Source: Candidatus Eremiobacterota bacterium
GTDB lineage: Bacteria; Vulcanimicrobiota; Vulcanimicrobiia; Vulcanimicrobiales; Vulcanimicrobiaceae
Assembly: GCA_019235885.1 (NCBI GenBank)
Contig: JAFAKB010000086.1
Location: forward strand, 17,549 to 81,548
DNA: 64,000 bases
Direction of reading: 5' to 3'
The position numbers and the translations under genes were made by a program. This document shows positions 17,089-25,055 of this stretch, in pieces. The notes under the pieces are model-generated. The model saw only the letters and a program-made list of their open reading frames with translations, searched no databases and had not been told where the DNA came from. Every line of letters starts with the position of its first letter. Positions within the stretch are counted from its first letter, which is position 1.

Positions 17089-17931
17089 ATGGAAGTACAG
17101 GCTGACCGCGCGAGCGCGCCCCAGGAAGCCCTCATCTTGGCGCATTATGAGCTCGCCGCACCGCTGCTCGCGAAGAATTTCTCGCTGGCGCCGCTCGTCG
17201 TCACCTACTATCCGCACGGCCTGGACGAGGACGCCACGTTCTCCGGTCCTTGGCACGAGCCGCTCCCGCACACGATCCCGGGCGTGGACGCCGTCTCGTC
17301 GAGCGGCACCCACCGCTATCCAGCGTGCGCGGTCAACACCGTGCTGTGGCTCGCGCACCGCTACGCGGTCGGCTTCAAGTCGTGGACCCCCGCGCCGAAA
17401 GACACCGCCGCGGTTGGCGTCGCGCACCTCGTCCTCAAGCCGGTCGCCGACGGTACGCAAAGACAGCTCCGCGAAGCAATCCTCGTCCTGCGGGACGCGC
17501 TCGCCGGCGCGGACCTCAAAGCGATTCCGCTGCTCGACGGCATCCACGGCGCCGCGCTCTTCATCCCGTTCGCGGACGCGCCGGCGTACGACGCCGTACG
17601 CGCGTGGCTGCATGCGCTCGTGAACGGCGCGATCGCTCAGCACCCGCAGCTCCTCGTCCACGAAAAGCCGCGCCACTTCGTGCATGTCGCGCCGCGCATT
17701 GAGTGCACGGTCGTGTCGAATGCCGTCGGCCTGGGCAGTCTGCTTCCGTACTCGCTGAACGGTACGAGCCGCTTGCCGATGGTCACGCCGATCGATTGGA
17801 ACGAGTTGGACCACATCAACAACGGCGACGTCCGCGCCGAGAACTCGTATGAGCGCCTCGCGCAGGAAGACGTCTACCAGCGGCAGGCCGACGCGCTGCG
17901 CGGGCAAATCTTCGGCAAGCGCGCAGCCTAG
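17089..17931 (+). CDS. LigD-polymerase-like (archaeo-eukaryotic primase fold) protein lacking catalytic acids
   Basis: 280 residues. It aligns by motif order with the polymerase domain of the NHEJ protein LigD: HYELAAPLLAKNFSLAPLVV and TYYPHGLDED (LigD YYxxVAPxxLPHL...RPVTLxRYPdGvdG), VNTVLWLAHRYAVGFKSWTP (LigD ATLVWLAnlGxIEfHPW), GIHGAALFIPF (LigD GLHVYVPL), and LLPYSLNGTSRLPMVTPIDW then NEL (LigD APYSlRaRPGAPVSTPLxWdEL). The metal-binding acids are missing: the LVxDLDP position reads LVLKPV and the VDYLQN position reads ECTVVSN. So the fold is likely kept while polymerase activity is probably lost. ATG 17089 has GGAGG six bases upstream; a GTG at 17038 with AGGAGG is an alternative start. 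First gene of an operon with two putative nucleases. Confidence 0.72.
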   Translation: MEVQADRASAPQEALILAHYELAAPLLAKNFSLAPLVVTYYPHGLDEDATFSGPWHEPLPHTIPGVDAVSSSGTHRYPACAVNTVLWLAHRYAVGFKSWTPAPKDTAAVGVAHLVLKPVADGTQRQLREAILVLRDALAGADLKAIPLLDGIHGAALFIPFADAPAYDAVRAWLHALVNGAIAQHPQLLVHEKPRHFVHVAPRIECTVVSNAVGLGSLLPYSLNGTSRLPMVTPIDWNELDHINNGDVRAENSYERLAQEDVYQRQADALRGQIFGKRAA

Positions 17932-17943
17932 AGGCACCCGACG

Positions 17944-19071
17944 GTGTCCGCCGAGCCGAAGCCGTCCACCCTCGCGCACGGTCACTTCCGGCGTCCCGCA
18001 CCCGGACGTGGCCCCATTTTGGACGTGGCGCTCCGCCTGCTCGGCGACGGACGACCGCATTCCGCACAAGAGCTGCTCGCCGCCGGCATCGCATGCGGGG
18101 ATTTTCCGGCCGACATGAGGGCCGCGCCCGTTGAAGCGGCGTTGCGCAGCTACCTGCAGCGCAAAGGGCAAAGCGGACGCCGGGTCCCGATCGTGCGCGA
18201 GCCCGACCGCCGCTATCGCCTTAACCGTCCGCCCGACCTATGGCCCGATCCGCAAACGCCGCTCGCGTTTCGGCCGCCCGCGCCGGCGACGCTCGCGGCG
18301 CTCGAGACGGTCCGCACCACCGCGCTCGGCGAGGATCCGATCGCGTTCGAGCGCGCGGTCTGCGACTTCTTCGCGACGCTGGGCTTCACCGCGACGCACC
18401 TGGGCGGCAACATGCGGCCCGACGGCTACATCGACGCGCCGCTCGGCGTGCTGGGCTATCGCGTCGTGCTCGAATGCAAGACTGCGGCGACCTACGGACA
18501 CGTCACGGTTCCCGCAGCCGCCGAGCCGGCACGCTATCGCGACTCGTACGGCGCGCAGGCGTGCGCGCTCATAGGCGCCGCGTTCTGGGAAGGCAACCCG
18601 CTCGCAAGCGAGCTCGCGATTCACGGCGTGAGCGCGTGGACGCTCGACGACCTGACGGCGCTCGCGCACGCGGGCCTCGACCCGCACGAGATGCGTTCGC
18701 TCTTCGCGCCCGGCTTCGCGGAAGACGCGCTCGGCGAGCTGCTGTGGGAACGCGCGCATGGCGAGGCCAAGCGCGTCGCCGTGATCGCAGAGATGCTGCA
18801 GCAGATCGCATCGCGCGAGCAGCGCCTCGCCGCGCGCCCGGCCGACGCGCCGCGGCTCACAGTAGAAGCCGCAATCCTATGCGTCAACGAAGCGCTGGCC
18901 GACGCGGGGAGCGACGCGCGCGCCGAGCGTGGCGACGTCGAAGCCGCGTTCACGTGGATGACGCATCCGCTCGTTCGCGCCGCCGTGTGGGCCGACGCTT
19001 CGCACGACGACATCGTCGTCGTCGCCCTTGGCGTGCCCGCGCACAACGACACTGATCATGCGGCAAGCTGA
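17944..19071 (+). CDS. winged-helix (HARE-HTH-like) + PD-(D/E)XK restriction-endonuclease-like protein, copy 1
   Basis: 375 residues. N-terminal region about 20-100 (PILDVALRLLGDGRPHSAQE, then LLAAG) resembles the HARE-HTH winged helix found on restriction-type enzymes. Middle region about 130-200: FERAVCDFFATLGFTATHLG, then RPDGYIDAPLG and YRVVLECKTA, giving the PD-x(15-17)-E-x-K signature of a PD-(D/E)XK nuclease. The C-terminal 150 residues are helical. GTG start 12 bases after the polymerase-like gene. Inferred: DNA-binding nuclease, perhaps restriction or repair. The Lys and both acids are present, so it may be active. The next gene is a paralogue. Confidence 0.72.
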   Translation: MSAEPKPSTLAHGHFRRPAPGRGPILDVALRLLGDGRPHSAQELLAAGIACGDFPADMRAAPVEAALRSYLQRKGQSGRRVPIVREPDRRYRLNRPPDLWPDPQTPLAFRPPAPATLAALETVRTTALGEDPIAFERAVCDFFATLGFTATHLGGNMRPDGYIDAPLGVLGYRVVLECKTAATYGHVTVPAAAEPARYRDSYGAQACALIGAAFWEGNPLASELAIHGVSAWTLDDLTALAHAGLDPHEMRSLFAPGFAEDALGELLWERAHGEAKRVAVIAEMLQQIASREQRLAARPADAPRLTVEAAILCVNEALADAGSDARAERGDVEAAFTWMTHPLVRAAVWADASHDDIVVVALGVPAHNDTDHAAS

Positions 19072-20164
19072 TCCTCCGCATCACCACCCCCGTCATCGCC
19101 ATCACCGCCGCCATAGCGGCGCGCTGCTCGACCTCATCCGCGAGGTCCTCGCCGACGGGCGTCCCCGAACGCCCAGCGAGATCCTCACGGAAGGCCAAGC
19201 CCGCGGCCTCTTTCCGGCGGGATACGTGGTGGAGAACGTGACGAACGCGATCCACGGCTACGTCGGGCGCAAGCAGCTTCGGGGCCGCAAACCGTTCGCC
19301 GTCCAAGACCCCGACGGCCGCTATCGCCTCAACCAAATCCCCGATCCGTGGCCCGAACCGTCCTCGCCTCTGCCGACGCGTTCGCCGTCGCACGAAGCGC
19401 TCGCCGCGCTCGACGTGGCGCGCCGAACCGCGACGGGCGCTGATCCCGCTGCCTTCGAGCGCGCGGTGTGCGACGTGTTCGCCGCGCTCGGATTCGTAGC
19501 GACGCATCTCGGCGCAAATGACCAGCCCGACGGCCTCCTCGACGCGCCACTCGGCGCACTAGGTTATCGCGTCGTGCTCGAATGCAAGACCGCCGTGCCG
19601 GGCAAGGGCGTCGGTCTCCCGAACGCCGCCGAGCCGGCCCGCTACCGCGAGCCGTACGGCGCGGAACGCTGCGCGCTCGTCGGTCCGGAATTCACCTCGC
19701 AACCTGTGCTCCTCAGCGAGCTGAACGTGCACTGTGTCAGCGCCTGGACGATCGACGACCTCGCAACGATCGTCAACGCCGCGCTGAACCCGTACGAGCT
19801 TCGCCGGGCGTTCGAGCCCGGGTTCGCAGAGGACACGCTCGCCGATCTAATCTGGGAGCGCTCACACGGCGTGCGCAAGCGCATTGCGGTCATCTCCGAA
19901 CTACTGCAAAAGATCGCCGGCCACGAACAGCACATCGCCCTCGCCGCGAAACCCGAGCTCGCCGCGCACCTCACCGTCGACTCCGCCATGATTTGCGTCA
20001 ACGAGTGGCTCGCCCGCCACGCCGGCGAAGCCCGCTGTGAACGCGCCGACGTCGAAGCAGCCTTCGACTGGATGACTCAGCCCCTCGTCGGCGCAGCAGT
20101 GTGGGCCGACGACGCAAAGCGCGCGATCGTTGTAACCTCACTGGGGCTCTCTGCTGAGAGGTGA
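19058..20164 (+). CDS. winged-helix (HARE-HTH-like) + PD-(D/E)XK restriction-endonuclease-like protein, copy 2
   Basis: 368 residues, tandem paralogue of the gene before it. Same layout: His-rich N-terminal tail, HARE-like helix (ALLDLIREVLADGRPRTPSE), nuclease core FERAVCDVFAALGFVATHLG with QPDGLLDAPLG and YRVVLECKTA, and a helical end containing VEAAFDWMTQPLVGAAVWAD. I use the ATG that overlaps the previous stop by 14 bases; an in-frame ATG 30 bases earlier is possible. Two similar but non-identical nucleases in tandem suggest a heterodimer or specialised pair. A third copy survives only as a 3' fragment at 22276-22386. Confidence 0.72.
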   Translation: MRQADPPHHHPRHRHHRRHSGALLDLIREVLADGRPRTPSEILTEGQARGLFPAGYVVENVTNAIHGYVGRKQLRGRKPFAVQDPDGRYRLNQIPDPWPEPSSPLPTRSPSHEALAALDVARRTATGADPAAFERAVCDVFAALGFVATHLGANDQPDGLLDAPLGALGYRVVLECKTAVPGKGVGLPNAAEPARYREPYGAERCALVGPEFTSQPVLLSELNVHCVSAWTIDDLATIVNAALNPYELRRAFEPGFAEDTLADLIWERSHGVRKRIAVISELLQKIAGHEQHIALAAKPELAAHLTVDSAMICVNEWLARHAGEARCERADVEAAFDWMTQPLVGAAVWADDAKRAIVVTSLGLSAER

Positions 20165-20608
20165 CGCTGACCAACGCTGCGTTCCGCGTCCACCACAGCA
20201 ACTCGCTAGCTTCGACCCGAGTCATCCACCCTGCGCGATACGATTCGATGATTTGGCGAGCAATCTCAACCGGGGCCGTCATACGGGCATTGTTGCAGCT
20301 CTTATGCGCCAGCGCGAGGTTCACAAGCTAATCCGAGCCGCCCCGCGCCTTAGGCATAATGGGTCCAACGAACGCTCCACGGGCGCCGTCTCCTCCCCGC
20401 AAAGATAACACGCCGTTCCGTCGCGCGCGATGACAGCGCGGTATCGCGCCTCCGTGCGAGGTTTCGTTACGGGATCGATGCGCGAAAGCGTCCAATCGTT
20501 CGCTTCCGGGTCGGCGAATTGGATCGCGAGCATGATTTTCGCGACGTCGGCGTTATCTCGTTTTACTTTCCAGACAAAGATGAGCAAATGGGCGATCAGC
20601 ACCGACAA
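20165..20608 (-). pseudogene. HNH endonuclease pseudogene (frameshift and in-frame stop)
   Basis: Reading on the minus strand, frame one gives YRAVIARDGTACYLCGEE and ERSLD, the zinc-ribbon start of an HNH domain, then runs into nonsense. A +1 shift restores HIMPKARGGSD, then a TAG, then LVNLALAHKSCNNAR, i.e. the expected continuation D-H-I-x-P-x-x-x-G-G-x-D-x-L-x-N-L-x-L-x-H-x-x-C-N. So the gene carries one frameshift and one nonsense codon and is dead. The remaining sequence after it (ARQIIESYRAGWMTR) is a plausible natural C-terminus. It lies directly after, and points into, the second nuclease gene. Confidence 0.68.
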
Positions 20609-20779
20609 CGTCGAAGAGAAATTTCATTGCCAAATCGATTCGTGTTGGCGAGGTGCGTCTGGATCAGCTCAAGGGTGCTCCTTTGAACCGTTCGATTCCG
20701 CATCTTCGTTTAGGAAAGGCGTACGCCCCGGCCCTGATGAAGACAGTTTGTTGTCACGGGCTAGCGCACGTCGCGCGAT

Positions 20780-21796
20780 CTAGAGCTGTTGGGACCGTCG
20801 ATCCGACGCGTCGTCCTCCGCACCGGCGCGCGCTTGCAGCCGTTCCAGCCACGTCTTTGCGCGCTCCATATTCCCGTAAGGATCCGCGATCACGGCCTGT
20901 ATCTCGTCAGGCTCGTAACGATAGAGGACGTGCGTGACGCTGAGTCCCTGGTCCTCCGACGTCAAAGCATACCCCTCGATGAGTCGGAATCGAGGATTGA
21001 GAAGCGCTCGAACACAATCCGAAAACCAGTTGGCCGCCTTCGTCGCCTCTCGCATGAGTTCGTGGAGCCGCTCGACCCACCCGTTGTAATCCGCTACGAG
21101 CTTCTCATAGTCGTCGTTATCCGACGCCTGCTTGTAGAACTTTTCGGCCCAGATGGTCGCCCCGTTCTTTTCGAAGAAGTCACTCCAGTCGGAATGGACC
21201 TGGAAATGTTCCAGCGCGGTGGCGAGAACGAATCCCAGGCGGATCGATGCGGTTTCGAACGCGGGGTAGGTTTTGGGCCACGGCGTGCGCAGAGTCCGCT
21301 CTCGAAAGCTTCGGATGATCTCGATATTCGCATGCCTGAAATACGGAGACGGCGACATCGGACCAAACGTAATGTCGTCCCAGCGTTCGAGGAATTCCAT
21401 GCTGACGAAATCGACCAGGTCGGCGTAGAGGTATTCGGCCGCCGCGGCTTTGGGGTCCGTCGGCGACAGTTTGTCCGCGACCCAGGTCTCGTGTTCGTCC
21501 TTAATGCTGTGCAGAACTGAAACGGTATACGTCTCGATATCTTGATCGACTATTCTGTGGTGAGTCGGACAGAGCAGGATCAAATTGGAGTATGAATTAC
21601 GCTGGCGGTCCGACAGCGCCGAGTCGCCACGCGGCCCGCCCGGCTGCTCCGCCACGATGTGCGCCATCTCTCCGATCGTGAACCCCCCGCCGCCCACGGC
21701 TGGATTCTGAGCAAGAATCCGACGGCACTCCGGTATCGCGCAGCGGTTCGCTGCGAAACCCCATAGCAGCTTGATGTCTTTCTCGAGGATGGCCAC
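20780..21796 (-). CDS. HNH endonuclease-domain protein
   Basis: 338 residues. Residues 1-100 contain an HNH module: NRCAIPECRRIL (zinc-ribbon cysteines), GEMAHIVAEQPGGPRGDS and NSYSNLILLCPTHHRIVDQD. The remaining 230 residues are helical with charged surfaces (FFEKNGATIWAEKFYKQASD) and have no match I know; they may be a sensor or effector-binding domain. GTG start. HNH proteins of this type are common in defence islands, and the neighbours (two PD-(D/E)XK proteins, another HNH pseudogene) fit that. Confidence 0.75.
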   Translation of the reverse strand: MAILEKDIKLLWGFAANRCAIPECRRILAQNPAVGGGGFTIGEMAHIVAEQPGGPRGDSALSDRQRNSYSNLILLCPTHHRIVDQDIETYTVSVLHSIKDEHETWVADKLSPTDPKAAAAEYLYADLVDFVSMEFLERWDDITFGPMSPSPYFRHANIEIIRSFRERTLRTPWPKTYPAFETASIRLGFVLATALEHFQVHSDWSDFFEKNGATIWAEKFYKQASDNDDYEKLVADYNGWVERLHELMREATKAANWFSDCVRALLNPRFRLIEGYALTSEDQGLSVTHVLYRYEPDEIQAVIADPYGNMERAKTWLERLQARAGAEDDASDRRSQQL

Positions 21797-22048
21797 GGCC
21801 GCCGCCGTTCAACCATTGTGAACGCCTTCCCTCGCGTGCGTTTCGGACTCGCGATTTGTGGACTGTCTCCTGGTGCCGCCTTTCGCCACGGCGTCGTACG
21901 GCACGACGACCGCAAGCGCGAACTTGGTCGTAGTCGGGAACCGGTCCGTCGGATCGCGCGTCATCGTTGCCTGCAGCCATGTCGCCCACACGGGGCCTCG
22001 CAGGTTGTTGCAGCACTTTCGATGTTTCTTTCCGTGCACACGCACGTC
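21797..22048. other. intergenic stretch, no supported gene
   Basis: A minus-strand frame continues upstream of the HNH gene here but is Arg/Thr-rich and shows no domain. I see no convincing ribosome site. Confidence 0.35.
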
Positions 22049-22121
22049 GTGGGTGTCGGGCTGTCGGCAGAGGCCAGGACTGTCAACCTCGGCCTGGCGG
22101 GTTCGGCTCCCGTCGCCTCCA
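22049..22121 (+). other. decayed tRNA-like sequence (Asp-GUC-like)
   Basis: The 73 bases fit canonical tRNA numbering without gaps: U8, GG at 18-19, A21, anticodon loop CTGTCAA (anticodon GUC), 5-base variable loop, a complete T arm (GCGGG, TTCGGCT, CCCGT) and an acceptor stem with six of seven pairs (two wobbles). The D stem and two anticodon-stem pairs are broken, so it is not a functional tRNA as it stands. Probably a pseudo-tRNA left by an insertion or duplication. Confidence 0.35.
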
Positions 22122-22191
22122 AGCCCGACGCTGGGCTTCGCGCCGAAGGCTTCTTGCGCTATAATGGGTCTTGACAGTCCTGGCCCTGCGC

Positions 22192-22222
22192 AAGAGCCCT
22201 CGGCAAGCGTCCGAGGGCTCTT
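22192..22222. terminator. intrinsic terminator, twin of 11228-11259
   Basis: Perfect 12-bp stem (22192-22203 with 22211-22222) with a 7-base loop; the + side ends CTCTTGT. It is preceded by TATAAT (22160-22165) and GACAGTCCTGGCC, a sequence order also seen before the hairpin at 11228. Confidence 0.7.
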
Positions 22223-22275
22223 GTATGTCGTCTGGGCGCGCAAGTGCCACAGAAGCAGTTTTCGGAGATTTACTC

Positions 22276-22386
22276 CGCGCTAACGTCGAAGCAGCGTTCG
22301 ACTGGATGACTCAGCCGCTCGTCGGCGCAGCAGTGTGGACCGACGGCGCGAAACACGCGATCGTCGAAACGTCGCCGCAGCTATAA
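22276..22386 (+). pseudogene. 3' fragment of a third PD-(D/E)XK nuclease copy
   Basis: The frame encodes NVEAAFDWMTQPLVGAAVWT then a short tail and stop, almost identical to the C-terminus of the gene at 19058-20164 and close at the DNA level to 20043-20130. Everything upstream of this point is missing and replaced by the hairpin element at 22192. It is a truncated duplicate and implies that the 20.2-22.3 kb segment was inserted or rearranged between two copies. Confidence 0.75.
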
Positions 22387-22453
22387 AGACCTAGCACACG
22401 GTGTTTCGACCGCAACGGCACGCTACGCTAGCGTCGTTACCCGCCCTTCGTGT

Positions 22454-23611
22454 TTACTCGGCGAGGACCGCGTGCGGGATTCCTTGGTAGTTCTGACTGG
22501 GGCCGGCGCCCATGCCGCCGCCGTTCATCGTGATCGACGCGGCGACGAGGAACGTCATGTTGGGCACGTTGCCGTTGAACGTCAGGTCCGCGGACGGCAT
22601 GTAGACCGCGCCGACCAAGTTGTCCGTTCCCGATTTGCCGTTGATCGTCACCGAGCTCGCGTTGCTCGGTGGTTGATAGTAGACCATTCCCGCCAGGTCG
22701 CCGGTGGTCGGCGCCGACAGGTCCAGGCTGACGTGTCCGCTCAACGTGAGCCCGCCCAGGTTGTAGATCGTCACGCCGGTTCCCGAAAGCGTCGCGTTGC
22801 CGCTCATCGACATCCCCTGATCGAGCACGAAGAGCCCCGGCGAGAGCGTCGCCGTCCCGGGGCTGAACGTCTGGCAGTACTCACCGGGCGGGATCGGATT
22901 CGGCAGCTGGCTTTGCGGCATGCAGCCGGAATGCAGCCCGGCTCCCATGCTGGCGAGGTGCGCGCAGCCGGGATAGGTCGGACACGGATCGACGGCCGCC
23001 AGCATGCGCAACGGTTGCCCGAGCGGATACGAGCCGCCGCCGGGACCGTTTCCGACGTAGCCGATCTCGAGCGCGTCGACGTTGGCCTGTCCCGTGACGT
23101 TGAGGTTCGCGTTCGTGACCACCCCGCACGTCGGCGCGGTGATCCCTCCGCCGCCGCCGCCGTGCAGCGTGAGGTCGCCGCTGAGCGCGAAGATGCAGAT
23201 GTTCGAGGTGTTCGTGATCCGCGCCACCGCTCGGGTCTGGATCCATTGCGACGACATCCCGAAGATCTTCCCGAAAAACATCGGCGCATGGTTGCGGATG
23301 ATCACTTCGGCCGCGCTCGCGTCGCCGGCGGCCGGACCAGACGCAGGCGGGTTGTTCACCGTGACGATCACGTTGGTGCCGTCGTCGGTGAAGGCGTTCG
23401 CGGCCGCGTCGCTCTTGGCGGCGGCGACGGCGTCGGTGCTGTTCGGGTAGATCAGCTCGCCGGCCGCGGCGATCGCGGCGCTGTCGGTCGCCGACTGCTG
23501 AATGCGCTGGGCGTACCGGAGGTACCCGACGTCGACGGCCATGGCGGCGACGCCTAACAGAACCGTCAGGAACACCCCGACCAGGGGCAACACCTGACCG
23601 CGACTCTCCAT
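22454..23611 (-). CDS. TadG-like Flp pilus-assembly/secreted protein
   Basis: 385 residues. It begins MESRGQVLPLVGVFLTVLLG followed by MAVDVGYLRYAQRIQQSATD and AAAIAAAGEL-type sequence: the N-terminal membrane anchor of the TadE/TadG (pilus-assembly, Flp-type) family with the usual RGQ...P start. The remainder is a Gly/Ser/Asn-rich extracellular beta domain (repeats such as GNATLSGTGVTIYNLGG). Likely an envelope-anchored, surface-exposed protein. No tad secretion genes are in the window. Confidence 0.7.
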   Translation of the reverse strand: MESRGQVLPLVGVFLTVLLGVAAMAVDVGYLRYAQRIQQSATDSAAIAAAGELIYPNSTDAVAAAKSDAAANAFTDDGTNVIVTVNNPPASGPAAGDASAAEVIIRNHAPMFFGKIFGMSSQWIQTRAVARITNTSNICIFALSGDLTLHGGGGGGITAPTCGVVTNANLNVTGQANVDALEIGYVGNGPGGGSYPLGQPLRMLAAVDPCPTYPGCAHLASMGAGLHSGCMPQSQLPNPIPPGEYCQTFSPGTATLSPGLFVLDQGMSMSGNATLSGTGVTIYNLGGLTLSGHVSLDLSAPTTGDLAGMVYYQPPSNASSVTINGKSGTDNLVGAVYMPSADLTFNGNVPNMTFLVAASITMNGGGMGAGPSQNYQGIPHAVLAE

Positions 23612-23844
23612 ACCGCCGGCCTCCTTCCTTGCTTACTTTCAGTATCGCAGGATCGGGGCGGTTTCGCGTTGACCGGCGTCAACAAATCGCAGGATGTGAC
23701 CTGCGTCCGTCCCCGTGCGGCCATTCGAGGGACCCGCGACCGGCGTCGTTGCGCCGGGTGCTCCGCGGGAGCACAATGGTCGGGATGGGGCTCGGCCGAA
23801 GGCGACGGGCCGACCCGACACCACTCGCGAGGGGAACCGATAGG

Positions 23845-24750
23845 ATGCTTGCTTCGATCCGCCGGCCGACGTTCGAGGACCTCAACCTCTCCACCGGCAA
23901 GCGCGCCCGGCTTTGGAACATGATGTACGGCCACGGCCCGGCCAACGGGACGCTGATGCTGCTGCCGATCGACCAGGGCCTGGAGCACGGACCGGTCGAT
24001 TTCTTCGACAACCCGGACGCGATCGACACCGACTGGGTGCTGCGGCTGGCGGTCGAAGGCAACTTCTCCGGGATCGCCTACCACGTCGGCCTCGCCGAGA
24101 AGTACCACCAGCAGTACGCCGGGCGCGTCCCGCTGGTGCTCAAAGTCAACGGCAAGACGAACGTTCCGCCCGACGACAACTCGTTCAGCCCGCTGACCTC
24201 CAGCGTGGAAGACGCGGTGCGGCTGGGCGCGAGCGCGGTCGGTTACACCGTGTATGTCGGCTCGCCGGCGCAAGACCGCGACATCCGGCAGGCCAACGAC
24301 GTGCGCCGCGACTGCGAGAAGTACGGGCTCCCGCTGATCGTGTGGTCGTATCCGCGCGGCTCGGCGGTGAAGGCGAAAGGCGGACAGGACTCGCTCTACG
24401 CGGTCGACTACGCGGCGCGCGTCGCGTGCGAGATCGGCGCGGACATCGTGAAGCTGAACGTGCCGCATTCCGAAGAAGCGGCGGCTGCGGCGCCCAAACC
24501 GTACAACACGCTCGCGATGGACGAGCTCGACGGGCTGCGCAAGGTCGTGAAGTCCGCGGGGCGCACGCTGGTGCTCGTCTCGGGCGGCTCGAAGCTCAGC
24601 GACGAGGACACCGTGCACAAGGCGCGGCTGGCGATGGAAGCCGGCTGCGTCGGCTTGATCTTCGGGCGGAACATGTGGCAGCGCAAGTGGGACGACGCGC
24701 TCGCGATGGCGAGCCGCATGCACGACCTGATGAAGGAGTTCGGTCAATAG
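23845..24750 (+). CDS. fbaB: class I fructose-bisphosphate aldolase, DhnA/FbaB type
   Basis: About 301 residues. Seen: LLPIDQGLEHGPVDFF near the start, VPLVLKVNGKT, IVWSYPRGSAV, DIVKLNVPHSEE (lysine region used for the Schiff base) and VSGGSKLSD, all typical of the archaeal/DhnA-type class I aldolase. It cleaves fructose-1,6-bisphosphate in glycolysis or runs in reverse in gluconeogenesis. I use the ATG giving MLASIRRPTFEDLN, with AGGGG upstream; the open frame extends far 5' but that part is not conserved-looking. A NifU-type gene follows after two bases. Confidence 0.88.
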   Translation: MLASIRRPTFEDLNLSTGKRARLWNMMYGHGPANGTLMLLPIDQGLEHGPVDFFDNPDAIDTDWVLRLAVEGNFSGIAYHVGLAEKYHQQYAGRVPLVLKVNGKTNVPPDDNSFSPLTSSVEDAVRLGASAVGYTVYVGSPAQDRDIRQANDVRRDCEKYGLPLIVWSYPRGSAVKAKGGQDSLYAVDYAARVACEIGADIVKLNVPHSEEAAAAAPKPYNTLAMDELDGLRKVVKSAGRTLVLVSGGSKLSDEDTVHKARLAMEAGCVGLIFGRNMWQRKWDDALAMASRMHDLMKEFGQ

Positions 24751-24752
24751 TC

Positions 24753-24986
24753 ATGTCCGCGGCGACGGTCGAGAGCCGAATTGAAGCGGCGCTCGATCGC
24801 ATCCGGCCCGCGATCCGCCGCGACGGCGGAGACGTTTGGCTGATCAAAGTCGACGACGACGTCGCGTACGTGCAGATGATCGGCGCGTGCGGGGGGTGTC
24901 CGGCGTCCAATGCTACCTTGAAAAACGGCATCGAGGCGGTCGTGCGCGAGGACGTGCCGGAGATTCGCGCGGTGGAGCAGCTCTGA
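24753..24986 (+). CDS. NifU-like Fe-S scaffold (NfuA C-terminal domain type)
   Basis: 77 residues, a stand-alone NifU C-terminal domain: ALDRIRPAIRRDGGDVWLIK and GACGGCPASNATLKNGIEAV with the CxxC that binds a labile 4Fe-4S cluster for transfer to apo-proteins. Typical family length 75-100. ATG two bases after the aldolase stop, so co-translated. It is probably a housekeeping iron-sulfur carrier, serving clients such as the RlmD-type enzyme in this window. Confidence 0.88.
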   Translation: MSAATVESRIEAALDRIRPAIRRDGGDVWLIKVDDDVAYVQMIGACGGCPASNATLKNGIEAVVREDVPEIRAVEQL

Positions 24987-25055
24987 GGTCTTTCTTTTAG
25001 CTCAACACGACGACTGGCGGAGCCTTTTTGAAGCGGTGAGCTTTTCGCGGCGTGA

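Noticed and set aside
21809..22243. 144-codon minus-strand frame over the tRNA-like remnant
   Set aside because: Composition is atypical and it runs through the hairpin element; no domain visible.
23629..23844. N-terminal extension of the aldolase frame
   Set aside because: Arg/Gly-rich with no family similarity; ATG 23845 has a ribosome site and starts the conserved part.
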